Assembly (NCBI GenBank): GCA_045596905.1
Contig: JAZODG010000047.1
Coordinates: 1-60,711, forward strand
Origin: RGIG1681 sp045596905
GTDB lineage: Bacteria; Bacillota; Clostridia; Christensenellales; UBA1242
Length of the DNA: 60,711 bases
Reading direction: 5' to 3'
The position numbers and the translations under genes were made by a program. Shown here in pieces: positions 7,349 to 17,087 of this stretch; position 1 is the stretch's first letter; each line of letters opens with the position of its first letter. The notes beneath the pieces are model-generated. The model searched no databases and was not told the DNA's origin. It saw only the letters and a program-made list of their open reading frames with translations.

Positions 7349-8350
7349 ATGTCTAATGTTTTTGATAGTTTAATTGAAAAGGCAAAAGGTACAGGTAAAA
7401 GAATCGTTTTGACTGAATCTGAAGATGAAAGAATCTTAACAGCTGCTGGCATGGCTGCTGAAATGGATTTGTGCACAGTTGTGCTTTTGGGAAACAAGGC
7501 AGAACTTGAGTCAAGATATTCTGAAAAAATGCTTAAAAATATAGTTTTCATTGATGTCAATGAAGAAAACGAAAAAACAAATGAATATGCAAATACTCTT
7601 TATGAACTCAGAAAAGCAAAGGGTATGACAGAAGAACAAGCAAAAGCACAAGTTAAAGACAAACTTGTTTATGCAATGTTAATGCTTCGCTCAGGTGATG
7701 CTGACGGTGTTGTTTCAGGTGCAATCAATCACACTGCAGATGTTCTTCGTCCAGCTTTCCAAATTGTAAAGGTTAAGCCTGGTGCAAAGAAAGTTTCATC
7801 AGTGTTCATTTTTGAATCACCAAACCCAGAAAAGTTTGGAGAAAATGGATTTATGGTTTTTGCTGATTGCGGCGTTAACCCAAATCCAACTGACGAAGAT
7901 TTGGCAGAAATTGCAATTTTATCAAGTGAAACAGCTAAAAAGATTTGTGGAATGACTCCACGTGTTGCAATGCTTTCTTATTCAACAAAGTCTGGCGATG
8001 AAATGACAGACGAAAATGTTTGCAAAGTTAAGAGAGCTTATCAAATGGTTAAAGAAAGAGCGCCAGAACTTATTGTTGACGGTGAACTTCAATCAGACGC
8101 TGCACTTGTTAAGTCAGTTGCTGACCTTAAGGCTCCTGGTTCACCAGTTGAAGGCAGAGCAAATGTTCTTATTTTCCCAGATTTGAATGCTGGAAATATC
8201 GCATACAAACTTGTTCAAAGACTTGCTAACGTAAAAGCTGTTGGTCCAGTGCTTCAAGGATTGAATCAACCAGTTAACGACTTGTCACGTGGAACAAGCG
8301 CAGAAGAAATTGTTTTGAATATGGCAATAACAATTCTTCAATCATTATAA
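7349..8350 (+). CDS. pta: Phosphate acetyltransferase
   Basis: Converts acetyl-CoA and phosphate to acetyl phosphate. The 333-residue protein is a full-length single-domain Pta of the Firmicute type. It starts MSNVFDSLIEKAKGTGKRIV and includes RSGDADGVVSGA and the C-terminal LSRGTSAEEIV. ATG 7349 follows GGAGA by 7 bases; an upstream in-frame start lies before the ribosome site. ackA follows after 26 bases, so the two form the usual fermentative pathway that yields ATP and acetate. Confidence 0.95.
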   Translation: MSNVFDSLIEKAKGTGKRIVLTESEDERILTAAGMAAEMDLCTVVLLGNKAELESRYSEKMLKNIVFIDVNEENEKTNEYANTLYELRKAKGMTEEQAKAQVKDKLVYAMLMLRSGDADGVVSGAINHTADVLRPAFQIVKVKPGAKKVSSVFIFESPNPEKFGENGFMVFADCGVNPNPTDEDLAEIAILSSETAKKICGMTPRVAMLSYSTKSGDEMTDENVCKVKRAYQMVKERAPELIVDGELQSDAALVKSVADLKAPGSPVEGRANVLIFPDLNAGNIAYKLVQRLANVKAVGPVLQGLNQPVNDLSRGTSAEEIVLNMAITILQSL

Positions 8351-8376
8351 TTATAGGTTTAGTTAAGGAGAGAAAA

Positions 8377-9579
8377 ATGAAAGTTTTAGTAGTAAACGCA
8401 GGTAGTTCATCACTTAAATATCAAGTTATGGACATGGAAACAGAAAAGGTTATCACAAAAGGTCTTTGTGAAAGAATTGGTATTGACGGAAGACATACAA
8501 ACAAAACAAATGGAAACAAATTTACAGAAGATGTCGAAATGAAAGACCATACACAAGCACTTAAGGTTGTTATGGATTGTTTGGCTAGCGACAAAGTTGC
8601 TGAAATCAAATCACTTTCAGACATTGAAGCAGTTGGTCACAGAGTTTTGCATGGTGGCGAAATCTTTGATGATTCAGCATTAATCACTCCAGAAGTTATG
8701 GCTCAACTTGAAGAGCTTATTCCACTTGGACCACTTCACCAACCAGCAAACATTGCAGGTGTGAAAGCTTGCCAAGAACTTCTTCCAGGAGTTCCACAAG
8801 TTGCTGTTTTTGACACAACATTCCATGCTACAATGCCAGATTATGCATATCGTTATGCACTTCCAAATGAAGCATATAAAAACTGGAAAATCAGAAAATA
8901 CGGTTTCCATGGAACAAGCCACAAATTCATTGCAAGTGAACTTGAAAGACTTGAAGGTAAGAAAGGAAACTTTATTATTTGTCATATCGGAAACGGTGCA
9001 TCACTTTCAGCTGTTAAAGAAGGAAAGTGTATTGACACAACCATGGGTTACACACCACTTGAAGGTGTTATGATGGGAACAAGATGTGGTGACATTGATG
9101 CATCTGCTCTTGAAACACTTATGGAAAAGAAAAACATGAACATTCATGAAGCTGTTAACTATCTTAACAAAAAGAGTGGTCTTCTTGGTATTTCAGAAGT
9201 TTCTGGAGATATGAGAGACGTTGAAGAATTTGCTTATAACAAAGAAGACACAAGCGAAAAAGCTCAAAATTGCAGACTTGCTCTTAACATGCACGCATAC
9301 AGAGTTAAGAAATATATCGGTGCATATTATGCAGCTCTTGGCACAGTCGATGCAATCTGCTTCACAGCAGGTGTTGGCGAAAATGGTGCTGAATATCGTG
9401 AAAGTGTTCTTGATGGTTTGGCTGGTATGGGTATTTGTTTAGACAAAAACAAAAACACAAACTTCAAACGTGGCGAAATCAATGTTATCTCAACAGACGA
9501 TTCAAAAGTTAAGATTTATGTTATCCCAACCGATGAAGAACTTATGATTGCTAAAGATACCGCAAGACTTGCAAAATAA
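8377..9579 (+). CDS. ackA: Acetate kinase
   Basis: Transfers phosphate from acetyl phosphate to ADP, giving acetate and ATP. The 400-residue length is standard. The ASKHA-fold signatures are present: MKVLVVNAGSSSLKYQ at the N-terminus, RVLHGGE, KYGFHGTSHKF, and CHIGNGASLSAVKEG. The conserved substrate-site residues of these motifs are intact. Its ATG follows AAGGAG. It is second in the pta-ackA operon. No terminator hairpin is obvious; a new promoter for rpmF begins 31 bases downstream. Confidence 0.97.
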   Translation: MKVLVVNAGSSSLKYQVMDMETEKVITKGLCERIGIDGRHTNKTNGNKFTEDVEMKDHTQALKVVMDCLASDKVAEIKSLSDIEAVGHRVLHGGEIFDDSALITPEVMAQLEELIPLGPLHQPANIAGVKACQELLPGVPQVAVFDTTFHATMPDYAYRYALPNEAYKNWKIRKYGFHGTSHKFIASELERLEGKKGNFIICHIGNGASLSAVKEGKCIDTTMGYTPLEGVMMGTRCGDIDASALETLMEKKNMNIHEAVNYLNKKSGLLGISEVSGDMRDVEEFAYNKEDTSEKAQNCRLALNMHAYRVKKYIGAYYAALGTVDAICFTAGVGENGAEYRESVLDGLAGMGICLDKNKNTNFKRGEINVISTDDSKVKIYVIPTDEELMIAKDTARLAK

Positions 9580-9609
9580 AATAGTTCAAATGAAAATATA
9601 AAAATGTGA

Positions 9610-9638
9610 TTGACAAACAAGCAAACTTGGTGTATTAT
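9610..9638 (+). promoter_or_regulatory. Strong promoter of rpmF
   Basis: Consensus TTGACA (9610-9615), 17-base spacer, TATTAT (9633-9638). The leader of about 90 bases contains a small hairpin, AATCTG-GAAA-CAGATT (9696-9711), not far upstream of the AGGAGG site. Confidence 0.8.
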
Positions 9639-9734
9639 TAGTATGCTTTATTGATTAGTGTGAAGAATTTTGCACAAAATCAAAATTTAAATTGCAATCT
9701 GGAAACAGATTTATGATAATAGGAGGGTTCAATA

Positions 9735-9926
9735 ATGGCAGTTCCAAAGAAAAAGGTCTCTAAAGCTAAAGGTAGAAGCAGAATCGCTAACTGGAAAGCA
9801 ACAGCTCCAACACTTGTTGAATGTCCACAATGCCACGCATTCAAGCGTTCTCACGCTGTATGTGATAGCTGTGGTTATTATGATGGCGAAAAAAAAGTTG
9901 CAGTTAAAGCTGACGAAAACAAATAA
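9735..9926 (+). CDS. rpmF: Large ribosomal subunit protein bL32
   Basis: A 63-residue ribosomal protein starting MAVPKKKVSKAKGR. It has a zinc ribbon made by two CxxC pairs (CPQC and CDSC), so it is the zinc-binding form of L32. AGGAGG sits 8 bases before the ATG. In many Firmicutes the upstream partner is the DUF177 gene yceD; here rpmF stands alone between its own promoter and terminator, behind ackA. Confidence 0.97.
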   Translation: MAVPKKKVSKAKGRSRIANWKATAPTLVECPQCHAFKRSHAVCDSCGYYDGEKKVAVKADENK

Positions 9927-9930
9927 TTGA

Positions 9931-9953
9931 AATGGGCGAAAGCCCATTTTTTT
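9931..9953 (+). terminator. Intrinsic terminator of rpmF
   Basis: AATGGGC (9931-9937), GAAA loop, GCCCATT (9942-9948), then a run of Ts. Confidence 0.9.
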
Positions 9954-9976
9954 GTGCTTAAAATTTTGGTTCGGTA

Positions 9977-10005
9977 TTGATTCTTAAATGCTGTTATGTT
10001 ATAAT
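9977..10005 (+). promoter_or_regulatory. Promoter of the 118-residue hypothetical gene
   Basis: TTGATT (9977-9982), 17-base spacer, TATAAT (10000-10005). Confidence 0.75.
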
Positions 10006-10031
10006 ATAATCACATGAAAGGGGGAGTGATT

Positions 10032-10388
10032 ATGTCAAAATTATATGAGCTTTTTGAATCGTATAACACTGTGACTTCAATGTGTGACTTAATCAGAATT
10101 TGCAAGACAACTGAAAATGATGCAGTGAAAGCTCTTGAAAAAGACCCATATAGTGAAGAACTTATATCAATTTATTATCGTGCAAAATGTGACAGAGAGT
10201 TTCTTGAAAACTTTTATGGTGAAATGAAAGACGAATATGAAAGTCTTTATGCTGAAGTGAAAAACGATAAAGATTTTATTGAAGAAGTTGAAAAAACTAC
10301 TGATGTTCCTGAAGAATATGAGTTAATTTTGGTTGCACTCAAATCAGAACTTGGATTAAAAGGCGATGAAAAACAAATAGAAAAATAG
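10032..10388 (+). CDS. Hypothetical acidic helical protein
   Basis: Encodes 118 residues, acidic and helical, starting MSKLYELFESYNTV, with no signal peptide or membrane helix. No family was recognised. ATG 10032 is used because GGGGGAG stands 5 bases upstream; an ATG at 10014 precedes that site. It has its own consensus promoter and terminator, so it is a monocistronic, probably well-expressed gene. Codon use matches the neighbours. The next gene begins in the same way (xxEL(F/I)ExY) and has a similar G-rich ribosome site, so the two may be functionally linked, but this is only inference. Confidence 0.75.
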   Translation: MSKLYELFESYNTVTSMCDLIRICKTTENDAVKALEKDPYSEELISIYYRAKCDREFLENFYGEMKDEYESLYAEVKNDKDFIEEVEKTTDVPEEYELILVALKSELGLKGDEKQIEK

Positions 10389-10409
10389 GCAAGCGTGCCT
10401 ATTTTTTGA
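10384..10409 (+). terminator. Intrinsic terminator overlapping the stop codon of the 118-residue gene
   Basis: AATAGGCA (10384-10391), AGCG loop, TGCCTATT (10396-10403), then Ts. The stop TAG (10386-10388) is within the stem. Confidence 0.85.
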
Positions 10410-10460
10410 GTTTTTAAGTGAAAATTTGGTTATTTTGATATAATAATCAATCAAATTAAA

Positions 10461-10489
10461 TTGCACACAAAGAGTATTTGTGTTACAAT
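10461..10489 (+). promoter_or_regulatory. Promoter of the 374-residue coiled-coil gene
   Basis: TTGCAC (10461-10466), 17-base spacer, TACAAT (10484-10489). Confidence 0.75.
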
Positions 10490-10515
10490 TAAAGTGGAAT
10501 AAGGGGGAAATTTTT

Positions 10516-11640
10516 ATGCCAAGAATCAATGAATTAATTGAAAATTATAGAGCTTATGAAGTAGCTCTTCGTGAAGCAAATGCAGTAAAAGTTCAAAATG
10601 CAGAAATCAAACAAAAGGAAACTGATCTTTTTGTTAAAATGACATTTTTAAAAGAGCAAATCAAAGAAAAAAGACAACAACAAGCAGCAAAACTTTGGGG
10701 TGAAATGGAACAAGGTAGATTTTCTTATGGTCTTGAAGAAGGTCAAAAATCTAATCCAAATCCATATTATGGACCTGATTTTATTGATGTAACTTATAGC
10801 ACAGCATACATGTCTGTGATGGGTTTGAAACTTCCTGTTGGAAAGACTGAAAGTGGCAGAATTTTGTCAGTTGAAGAACTTATGGTTTTAGATGAATTTG
10901 ATCCAAAGTTCTACACAAAAGGCTTGCTTGAAAAGTTTAAAATTGACCCAGAAGGAACAAAGAAGGCTGTTTGTGAATCTGTTAGAGTTAGAATGATGAA
11001 AGACAGAGAAGCTTGTCCTGTTGAAATTGCAGCTATTGACAAAGAATTGGTTGAAAACAGAGCAAAACTTGCAAAACTTGAAAGACTTCTTGATGAAGAA
11101 GTTCCAGACAATGCAATTATGAGAAAAATCTTCAAGAAGAAATTTGAAGCAATTGAAAGGGCTCCTGAAGATGTTAAAAAGACCAAAGCACGTATTGAAG
11201 AACTTGAAAACACAAAAGGCAACCTTGAATATAGACTTAGTCTTGCTGAAAAATTAACAACTCCAGAAGCTATTGCTGAATATGTTGAAAGTGAATTTAA
11301 GTTCTTGCAAGAATTTGTTGCAAGAGATTGGAGCAAAGAAGTTGGCATGACATCAACTGAGCTTGTCGCAGAAGTTGCTGAAAATGACGCTCAAAGAGCA
11401 GAACTTAGAAAACAACAAACATCAACATATGAAATAGATTCAAAGGTTTCAAAACTTAAAGATGTTTTTGAAAAAGATTTTGCAGCTATGGAAAGTCTCT
11501 TTACTGACAAAGAATTTGTTGAAGAACTCAAAGCATTTGATGTTTCAAAGCTTTCAGAAGAAGAAAAGAAGATTGTTGAAGTTGTTAGATCTCAATATGA
11601 ACAATATCTTGCAAAAGCAATTGCAAAATATGAAGAATAG
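10516..11640 (+). CDS. Hypothetical coiled-coil protein
   Basis: Encodes 374 residues without signal peptide or membrane helix. Residues 1-60 and about 165-260 are charged and heptad-like, suggesting long coiled coils. Between them lies a more globular part with NPNPYYGPDF and YSTAYMSVMGLKLPVG. No known domain was recognised. Start ATG 10516 follows GGGGGAAA. It is a single-gene unit with a consensus promoter and a weak terminator. A structural or cytoskeletal role is conceivable, but nothing in the sequence proves it. Confidence 0.75.
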   Translation: MPRINELIENYRAYEVALREANAVKVQNAEIKQKETDLFVKMTFLKEQIKEKRQQQAAKLWGEMEQGRFSYGLEEGQKSNPNPYYGPDFIDVTYSTAYMSVMGLKLPVGKTESGRILSVEELMVLDEFDPKFYTKGLLEKFKIDPEGTKKAVCESVRVRMMKDREACPVEIAAIDKELVENRAKLAKLERLLDEEVPDNAIMRKIFKKKFEAIERAPEDVKKTKARIEELENTKGNLEYRLSLAEKLTTPEAIAEYVESEFKFLQEFVARDWSKEVGMTSTELVAEVAENDAQRAELRKQQTSTYEIDSKVSKLKDVFEKDFAAMESLFTDKEFVEELKAFDVSKLSEEEKKIVEVVRSQYEQYLAKAIAKYEE

Positions 11641-11665
11641 TCTTTAAATCAAAATTTATAAAGGT

Positions 11666-11692
11666 AAGTCAAAATTTGGCTTCTCTTTTTTT
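11666..11692 (+). terminator. Probable weak terminator
   Basis: AAGTC (11666-11670) pairs with GGCTT (11678-11682) across an A/T-rich loop, followed by CTCTTTTTTT. The stem includes one G-T pair. Confidence 0.5.
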
Positions 11693-11702
11693 GTTAATTT
11701 AA

Positions 11703-11731
11703 TTGAAATTATATTATAAATAATATATAAT
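11703..11731 (+). promoter_or_regulatory. Promoter of plsX-rnc-smc-ftsY
   Basis: TTGAAA (11703-11708), 17-base spacer, TATAAT (11726-11731). No FapR-type operator was recognised. Confidence 0.7.
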
Positions 11732-11758
11732 ATCATTGTTACAATAGGAGAAGTATGT

Positions 11759-12781
11759 ATGAAAATAGTTTTAGATTGTTATGGTGCTGATTACTCACCA
11801 GATGAAATTGTTAAAGGTGCTATAACAGCTGTGAACTTGATTGATGAAGTGGAAATGATTTTGACTGGCAATCAAGAAGAAATCCAAAAGGTTATTGATG
11901 AAGTTGGTTATAAGGGAAATAAGATTGAAATTGCTGATGCAAAAGACGTTATTTCTTGTAACGAATCACCAACTATGGCTATAAGAAGAAAAACTGACAG
12001 CTCACTTGTTACTGCTCTTAATATCTTGAAAACAAGAGAAGATGTTATTGGTATGATTAGTGCTGGAAGCACAGGGGCAGTTCTTGCTGGTGGTCTTTTT
12101 GTTATTGGAAGAATGGAAGGCGTGAAGCGTCCAGCTCTTGCTCCATTTTTGCCAACAGTTAATGGTGGAAAGACTCTTTTGATTGACTGTGGTGCAAATG
12201 TTGACTGTAAGCCTGAATATTTAAAACAATTTGCAATCATGGGTTCAATTTATGTTAGAGCTATGCTTGGAATTGAAAATCCAAGAGTTGGTCTTATTTC
12301 AAATGGTGTTGAAGACCATAAGGGAAATGAACAAATCCATCAAACATTTGAACTCTTGAAAAATACTCCTGAAATCAACTTTGTTGGAAATATGGAAGCC
12401 CGTGAAATGCTTTCAGGTGAATATGACGTGTTGGTTTGCGATGGTTTCACTGGAAACGTGGCCTTGAAGTCTGCTGAAGGCACAATGAAAGGCTTTATGG
12501 ATATTTTGAAACAAGAAATCAAGGGCGGCGGCTTAAGAGCAAAAATCGGTTATTTATTCTTAAAGAAAGCGTTTAAGAACTTAAAGAAGAGAATGAACTA
12601 CACTGAAGTTGGTGGTTCACCATTCCTTGGAATTGATAAGATTTTGGTTAAGTCACATGGCTCAAGCAAAGCAAAAACCATTTATTCTTGTGTTTTGCAA
12701 GTTATGGATATTTATAAGTCAAACTACATTGAAAAAATGCGTGAAGGTATAAAAAATTCTAGTATTTCTGGAGAAAATTAG
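11759..12781 (+). CDS. plsX: Phosphate acyltransferase PlsX
   Basis: Converts acyl-ACP to acyl phosphate, the first step of the PlsX-PlsY phospholipid pathway, at the membrane surface. The 340 residues are full length, starting MKIVLDCYGADYSPDEIVKG. Conserved stretches are SAGSTGAVLAGG, LIDCGANVDCKPEYL and VCDGFTGNVALKS. It leads an operon with rnc, smc and ftsY. The fabD, fabG and acpP genes that usually lie between plsX and rnc in Firmicutes are missing here. Its stop codon shares one base with the rnc start. Confidence 0.95.
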   Translation: MKIVLDCYGADYSPDEIVKGAITAVNLIDEVEMILTGNQEEIQKVIDEVGYKGNKIEIADAKDVISCNESPTMAIRRKTDSSLVTALNILKTREDVIGMISAGSTGAVLAGGLFVIGRMEGVKRPALAPFLPTVNGGKTLLIDCGANVDCKPEYLKQFAIMGSIYVRAMLGIENPRVGLISNGVEDHKGNEQIHQTFELLKNTPEINFVGNMEAREMLSGEYDVLVCDGFTGNVALKSAEGTMKGFMDILKQEIKGGGLRAKIGYLFLKKAFKNLKKRMNYTEVGGSPFLGIDKILVKSHGSSKAKTIYSCVLQVMDIYKSNYIEKMREGIKNSSISGEN

Positions 12782-13455
12782 TGAAAAATCAAAACGAAAT
12801 AAAAGAAGTTGAAAAAATCATTGGTTATAAGTTTAACAGCAGTAAGCTTTTGCTTAAAGCCATCACTCATTCAAGTTATTCAAACGAACACAGAGTTGAG
12901 TCAAATGAAAGACTTGAGTTTTTAGGTGATGCTGTTATTGAGTTTATTATAACAGAAAGGCTTTATTTGGAGTTTGGGAAAAAAGAAGGCGACCTTTCAA
13001 AGATTAGGGCGACGGTTGTTAGTGAAAAACCACTTGCTGAAGCTATTGATAGGCTTGGTCTTGAAAAATACCTTTTAAGGGGTGTTGGAGAAAGTAAAAA
13101 TACCAACACTTCAAAGGCTGTTAAATGCGACATGTTTGAAGCGATTGTTGGCGCAATCTATCTTGATGGCGGCATTGAAAAAGCTAAGGCATTTTTTAAT
13201 ATGGCTGTTGGTGGGATTTTGGATAACATAAAAGTTCATGGTTATACTGAAGACCCAAAAACAAAGCTTCAAGAAATGCTCAAACAGGCAAAGATTGTTT
13301 ATCAAACATCAAAATCTGGCGCTGACCATGCTCCGGTTTATAAAACCAATGTTTTCATAAATGATGTGAAAATGGGTTCTGGAACAGGAACAAACAAAAG
13401 AGCATCAGAAGAAGTTGCTGCAAGTGCTGCAATAAACAAACTAGAACAAGTTTAG
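12781..13455 (+). CDS. rnc: Ribonuclease III
   Basis: Cleaves double-stranded RNA in rRNA processing and RNA turnover. The 224 residues comprise an RNase III domain with the signature ERLEFLGDAVIEF, a second acidic motif at DMFEAIVGAIYLD, and a C-terminal double-stranded RNA-binding domain from about residue 155. It starts with GTG overlapping the plsX stop (TTAGTG), with GGAG nearby, so coupled translation is likely. smc follows after 10 bases. Confidence 0.95.
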   Translation: MKNQNEIKEVEKIIGYKFNSSKLLLKAITHSSYSNEHRVESNERLEFLGDAVIEFIITERLYLEFGKKEGDLSKIRATVVSEKPLAEAIDRLGLEKYLLRGVGESKNTNTSKAVKCDMFEAIVGAIYLDGGIEKAKAFFNMAVGGILDNIKVHGYTEDPKTKLQEMLKQAKIVYQTSKSGADHAPVYKTNVFINDVKMGSGTGTNKRASEEVAASAAINKLEQV

Positions 13456-13465
13456 GTGATTATTT

Positions 13466-16400
13466 ATGAATTTTGAAAAGTTAGACATATATGGCTTTAA
13501 ATCGTTTGCAGACAAGATTGAAATTAAGTTTGAATCTGGTATAACTGCGATTGTTGGTCCAAATGGTTGTGGAAAGAGTAACGTTGCTGATTCCATTCGT
13601 TTTGTTATGGGTGAGCAAAGTGCAAAATCTATGCGTGGTGCAAGCATGCAAGACGTTATCTTTAACGGAACACAAAACAGAAAACCACAATCATACTGTG
13701 AAGTTTCGTTATACTTTAATAACAAAAATAAGATTTTTAATCTTGACTATGATGAAGTTGTTTTAACCAGAAAACTCTATAAGAGTGGTGAAAGCGAATA
13801 TCAAATCAACAAGAACACTTGCAGACGTAGAGATATCATTGATGCATTCCGTGACATTGGTCTTGGAAAAGAAAGCTATTCAGTTATTGGTCAAGGTAAA
13901 ATTGACAGCATTTTGTCAGCTAAGCCAGAAGACAGAAGAAATATCTTTGAAGAAGCTGCAGGCATTTCTAAATTTAAGGAAGAAAAGGCAAGTTCTGTGT
14001 CAAAACTTGATAGAGTTAATGACAACCTTATTAGAATAAATGACATTATCTTGGAACTTGAAAAACAGCTTGGACCACTTAAGCATCAAGCTGAAAACGC
14101 AAAGATTTTCCTTGAACTTTCAAATAAACTCAAAGAGCTTGAAATTAACATTTATGTTTATGAAAGTGACAACTCAAATGCTGAAAAACAAAAGATTTAC
14201 GATGTTATTCATGCTATTGATGAAGAAATTGCACTTCGTGAAAGAGACTTTAATGAAGCCGTTAACAAATATGAAATTTCACAACAACAAATTGAGTCAC
14301 TTGATGATACACTCAGTGCGCTTCGTGATGAACTTTTGAACTTGACCGTTGAGCTTGAAAAACAAAATGGTGAAATAAAGCTTTATAACGAAAAAATTTC
14401 AATGGCAAAAGAACAAAATGAACGTATCCTTGATGAAATTGGTCACTGTGAATATGTTGTAAAGCAAGGCAAAGAGCAAGAAGAAAAACTCACTGGTGAA
14501 AAAGAAGCGTCAGTTGAAGCTTTAAAAAATTATGAGATTGAACAAACCAAGCTTGAAGTTAATTATAAAAGCACTCTTGAAAAGCTTTCACTTGGTGAAG
14601 CTGATGCGGAAAACGTTGATTCAGAGCTTTATTTGACATTGGAAGCTTCTGGAGATATCAAGTCAAGACTGCTTAAATATGAAACAGAACTTGAGTCATT
14701 AAAAGCAAGACAAGCAGAAATTTCAAAAGAAAAAGATGCTCTTGAAAATGACAATAGAGACTATTCATACAAAATCGAAACTGCTGAAGAAGAAATTGAA
14801 AAGCTTGAAGAAAAAATTGAAAAGAAAAATGAAGAAAGACAAACCGTACTTTCAGAAATTGATAAGTATGATGAAAAATACAACGAACTTGCTGAGCTTA
14901 TTGATGAAGCAAAAGTTAAGTATCACACAAGCTTGAGCCGTTATAATGTTTTGTCTGACATGAAAGAATATAACGAAGGCTTTGCAATCAGTGTTAGAAG
15001 ACTTCTTGAACAAGCTCATGAAGGTTCAAGTGTTGGTGGAAAGGTTATTGGTGTTGTTGCATCACTTATGCGTGTTCCACAAAAATATGAAGTGGCTATT
15101 GAAATGGCACTTGGTGCAAGTGTTCAAAACATTGTTACAAAAAATGAAGACGATGCAAAATCGCTTATTGAATACTTGAAAACAAACAAGTTTGGTAGAG
15201 TAACATTCTTGCCAATCACATCAGTAAAAGAAAGATATATTTCAGCTCAAGCAGAAAGCAAACTTAACATGCGTGGTGTTTGTGGTGTTGCTAGTGAGCT
15301 TATTGATTATGATTCAAAATATGACAAGGTATTTAAGAGTTTGCTTGGCTCAACAATTATCATTGACAATATGGACAATGCTGTTGAGTTCTCAAGGGCA
15401 ACTGGCTATTCAACAAAGATTGTTACACTTGAAGGTGACGTAATTAGCCCACAAGGTACACTCACTGGTGGTAGCAGAAAAGAAAACAATGCAAATATTT
15501 TGAGTCGTGACAGAGAAATTGAAGAACTTCAAAATAGTCTTGAAGGTCTTAAAAATAAGATGGAAGACTATGCGAAAGAGCAAGATGAAGTTAGAAATAA
15601 AATTGCTGCGCTCAATGAAAAATCAAGAACCATTGTTGATGATATTCACGCTCTTGAAGTTCAAAAAGTTAAGCAAGAAGAGATTATTGATAGCTTAGAA
15701 AATCAACAAGATGACAATATTGCAGCACTTTCAGAACAAGACATTGTGTTCACTGCCGTGCTTGATAAGATTGATTTTGTTGAAAGAGAGATTGAGAGAA
15801 TCTCAAAAGAACAAGAAGATGTTAATAGCAAGAAAACTCAGGCTACTGCAAGCAAAAAGCAAGCAACTGATAACTTTGGAAAACTTCGTACAGAAAGAGA
15901 TGAGTTGTTTGAAAAACTTGGAGAAATCAGAATCACTATTGAAGCAGAGAGAAACAATCTCAAAAATATCAATAGTGAACTTGAAAGAGCCACAATTTCT
16001 GTTGCTCAAAACGAATTTAAGTCAAAAGAACTTTTGCTTAGTGTTCAGAAAAATAACCAACAAATTGAAGAATTGCAACAAAATATTGATGATATTATGG
16101 CAACAAGTGCGTTTTCTGCTAGCACAAAGAAAATTGAACTTGTAAAACAAAAGATTTCATCAATTTCTGAAACAAAAAAGAAATGTCAACAAGAAATGAA
16201 TGAAGCTGACGCAAATAAAATGATGTTTGCTGCTGAGATTCAAAGAGCTAACGAAAAGAAAGCAAAAGAAGAAAATAAACTTGTTAAAATTGATACCGAC
16301 CTTGAAAATCTTCAAAACAGAGTTTGGGAAGAATATCAATTAACATATGCCGATTCAAAGCAGTTTGTTGTTGAAAACTTTGATATCAAACAAGGTGTTG

Positions 16401-17059
16401 CAGACGCTCAAGAAATTAAGCGTAAGATTCAAAGGCTTGGAACTGTTAACCTTGCTGCTATTGAAGATATCAAGACAATTTCTGAACGTTATGACGAACT
16501 TGTTAAGCAAAGAGACGACATGACCAAGGCAAAAGATGACCTTAACACAATCATTAAAGATTTGACTGAAAAAATGGAAGTTCAATTTAATGAATGTTTT
16601 GAAAAAATCAGAACAAACTTCCAAACAATCTTCAGAGAACTTTTTGGTGGTGGAAAGGCAGATATCACATTTACAGACCCAAAGAATGTGCTTGAATGTG
16701 GTATTGATATTATTGCAGAACCACCAGGCAAGAAACTTCAATCAATTACACTTTTGTCAGGTGGCGAAAAAGCACTCACAGCTGTTGCGATATTGTTCTC
16801 AATATTAAAACTTCGTTCAATGCCATTCTGTGTGCTTGACGAAATTGAAGCTGCGCTTGACGATGCAAACGTTGAAAGATACGCAAAATACTTGCATAAG
16901 TTTAGTGGTGACACACAATTTATTGTTATCACTCACAGAAAGCCAACAATGGAACTTGCTGACTCTCTCTATGGTGTAACCATGGAAGAAAAGGGTGTTT
17001 CTAAGGTTGTTTCAGTTAAGCTTTCAGAAGCTATTAAGATTGATAATAGCGACAACTAA
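13466..17059 (+). CDS. smc: Chromosome segregation ATPase SMC
   Basis: SMC compacts and helps to separate the chromosome, working with ScpA and ScpB. The 1197 residues have the normal architecture. The N-terminal Walker A is GPNGCGKSN (about residues 32-40). A long coiled coil follows, then a hinge around residues 500-680 containing GGKVIGVVASL, a second coiled coil, and the C-terminal ATPase half with LLSGGEKALTAVAILFSI and Walker B FCVLDEIEAALDDANV. No frameshift is visible. The order rnc-smc-ftsY is conserved across Firmicutes. Confidence 0.98.
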   Translation: MNFEKLDIYGFKSFADKIEIKFESGITAIVGPNGCGKSNVADSIRFVMGEQSAKSMRGASMQDVIFNGTQNRKPQSYCEVSLYFNNKNKIFNLDYDEVVLTRKLYKSGESEYQINKNTCRRRDIIDAFRDIGLGKESYSVIGQGKIDSILSAKPEDRRNIFEEAAGISKFKEEKASSVSKLDRVNDNLIRINDIILELEKQLGPLKHQAENAKIFLELSNKLKELEINIYVYESDNSNAEKQKIYDVIHAIDEEIALRERDFNEAVNKYEISQQQIESLDDTLSALRDELLNLTVELEKQNGEIKLYNEKISMAKEQNERILDEIGHCEYVVKQGKEQEEKLTGEKEASVEALKNYEIEQTKLEVNYKSTLEKLSLGEADAENVDSELYLTLEASGDIKSRLLKYETELESLKARQAEISKEKDALENDNRDYSYKIETAEEEIEKLEEKIEKKNEERQTVLSEIDKYDEKYNELAELIDEAKVKYHTSLSRYNVLSDMKEYNEGFAISVRRLLEQAHEGSSVGGKVIGVVASLMRVPQKYEVAIEMALGASVQNIVTKNEDDAKSLIEYLKTNKFGRVTFLPITSVKERYISAQAESKLNMRGVCGVASELIDYDSKYDKVFKSLLGSTIIIDNMDNAVEFSRATGYSTKIVTLEGDVISPQGTLTGGSRKENNANILSRDREIEELQNSLEGLKNKMEDYAKEQDEVRNKIAALNEKSRTIVDDIHALEVQKVKQEEIIDSLENQQDDNIAALSEQDIVFTAVLDKIDFVEREIERISKEQEDVNSKKTQATASKKQATDNFGKLRTERDELFEKLGEIRITIEAERNNLKNINSELERATISVAQNEFKSKELLLSVQKNNQQIEELQQNIDDIMATSAFSASTKKIELVKQKISSISETKKKCQQEMNEADANKMMFAAEIQRANEKKAKEENKLVKIDTDLENLQNRVWEEYQLTYADSKQFVVENFDIKQGVADAQEIKRKIQRLGTVNLAAIEDIKTISERYDELVKQRDDMTKAKDDLNTIIKDLTEKMEVQFNECFEKIRTNFQTIFRELFGGGKADITFTDPKNVLECGIDIIAEPPGKKLQSITLLSGGEKALTAVAILFSILKLRSMPFCVLDEIEAALDDANVERYAKYLHKFSGDTQFIVITHRKPTMELADSLYGVTMEEKGVSKVVSVKLSEAIKIDNSDN

Positions 17060-17087
17060 TAATTTTTGACATGAATAAGGAGTGGTT

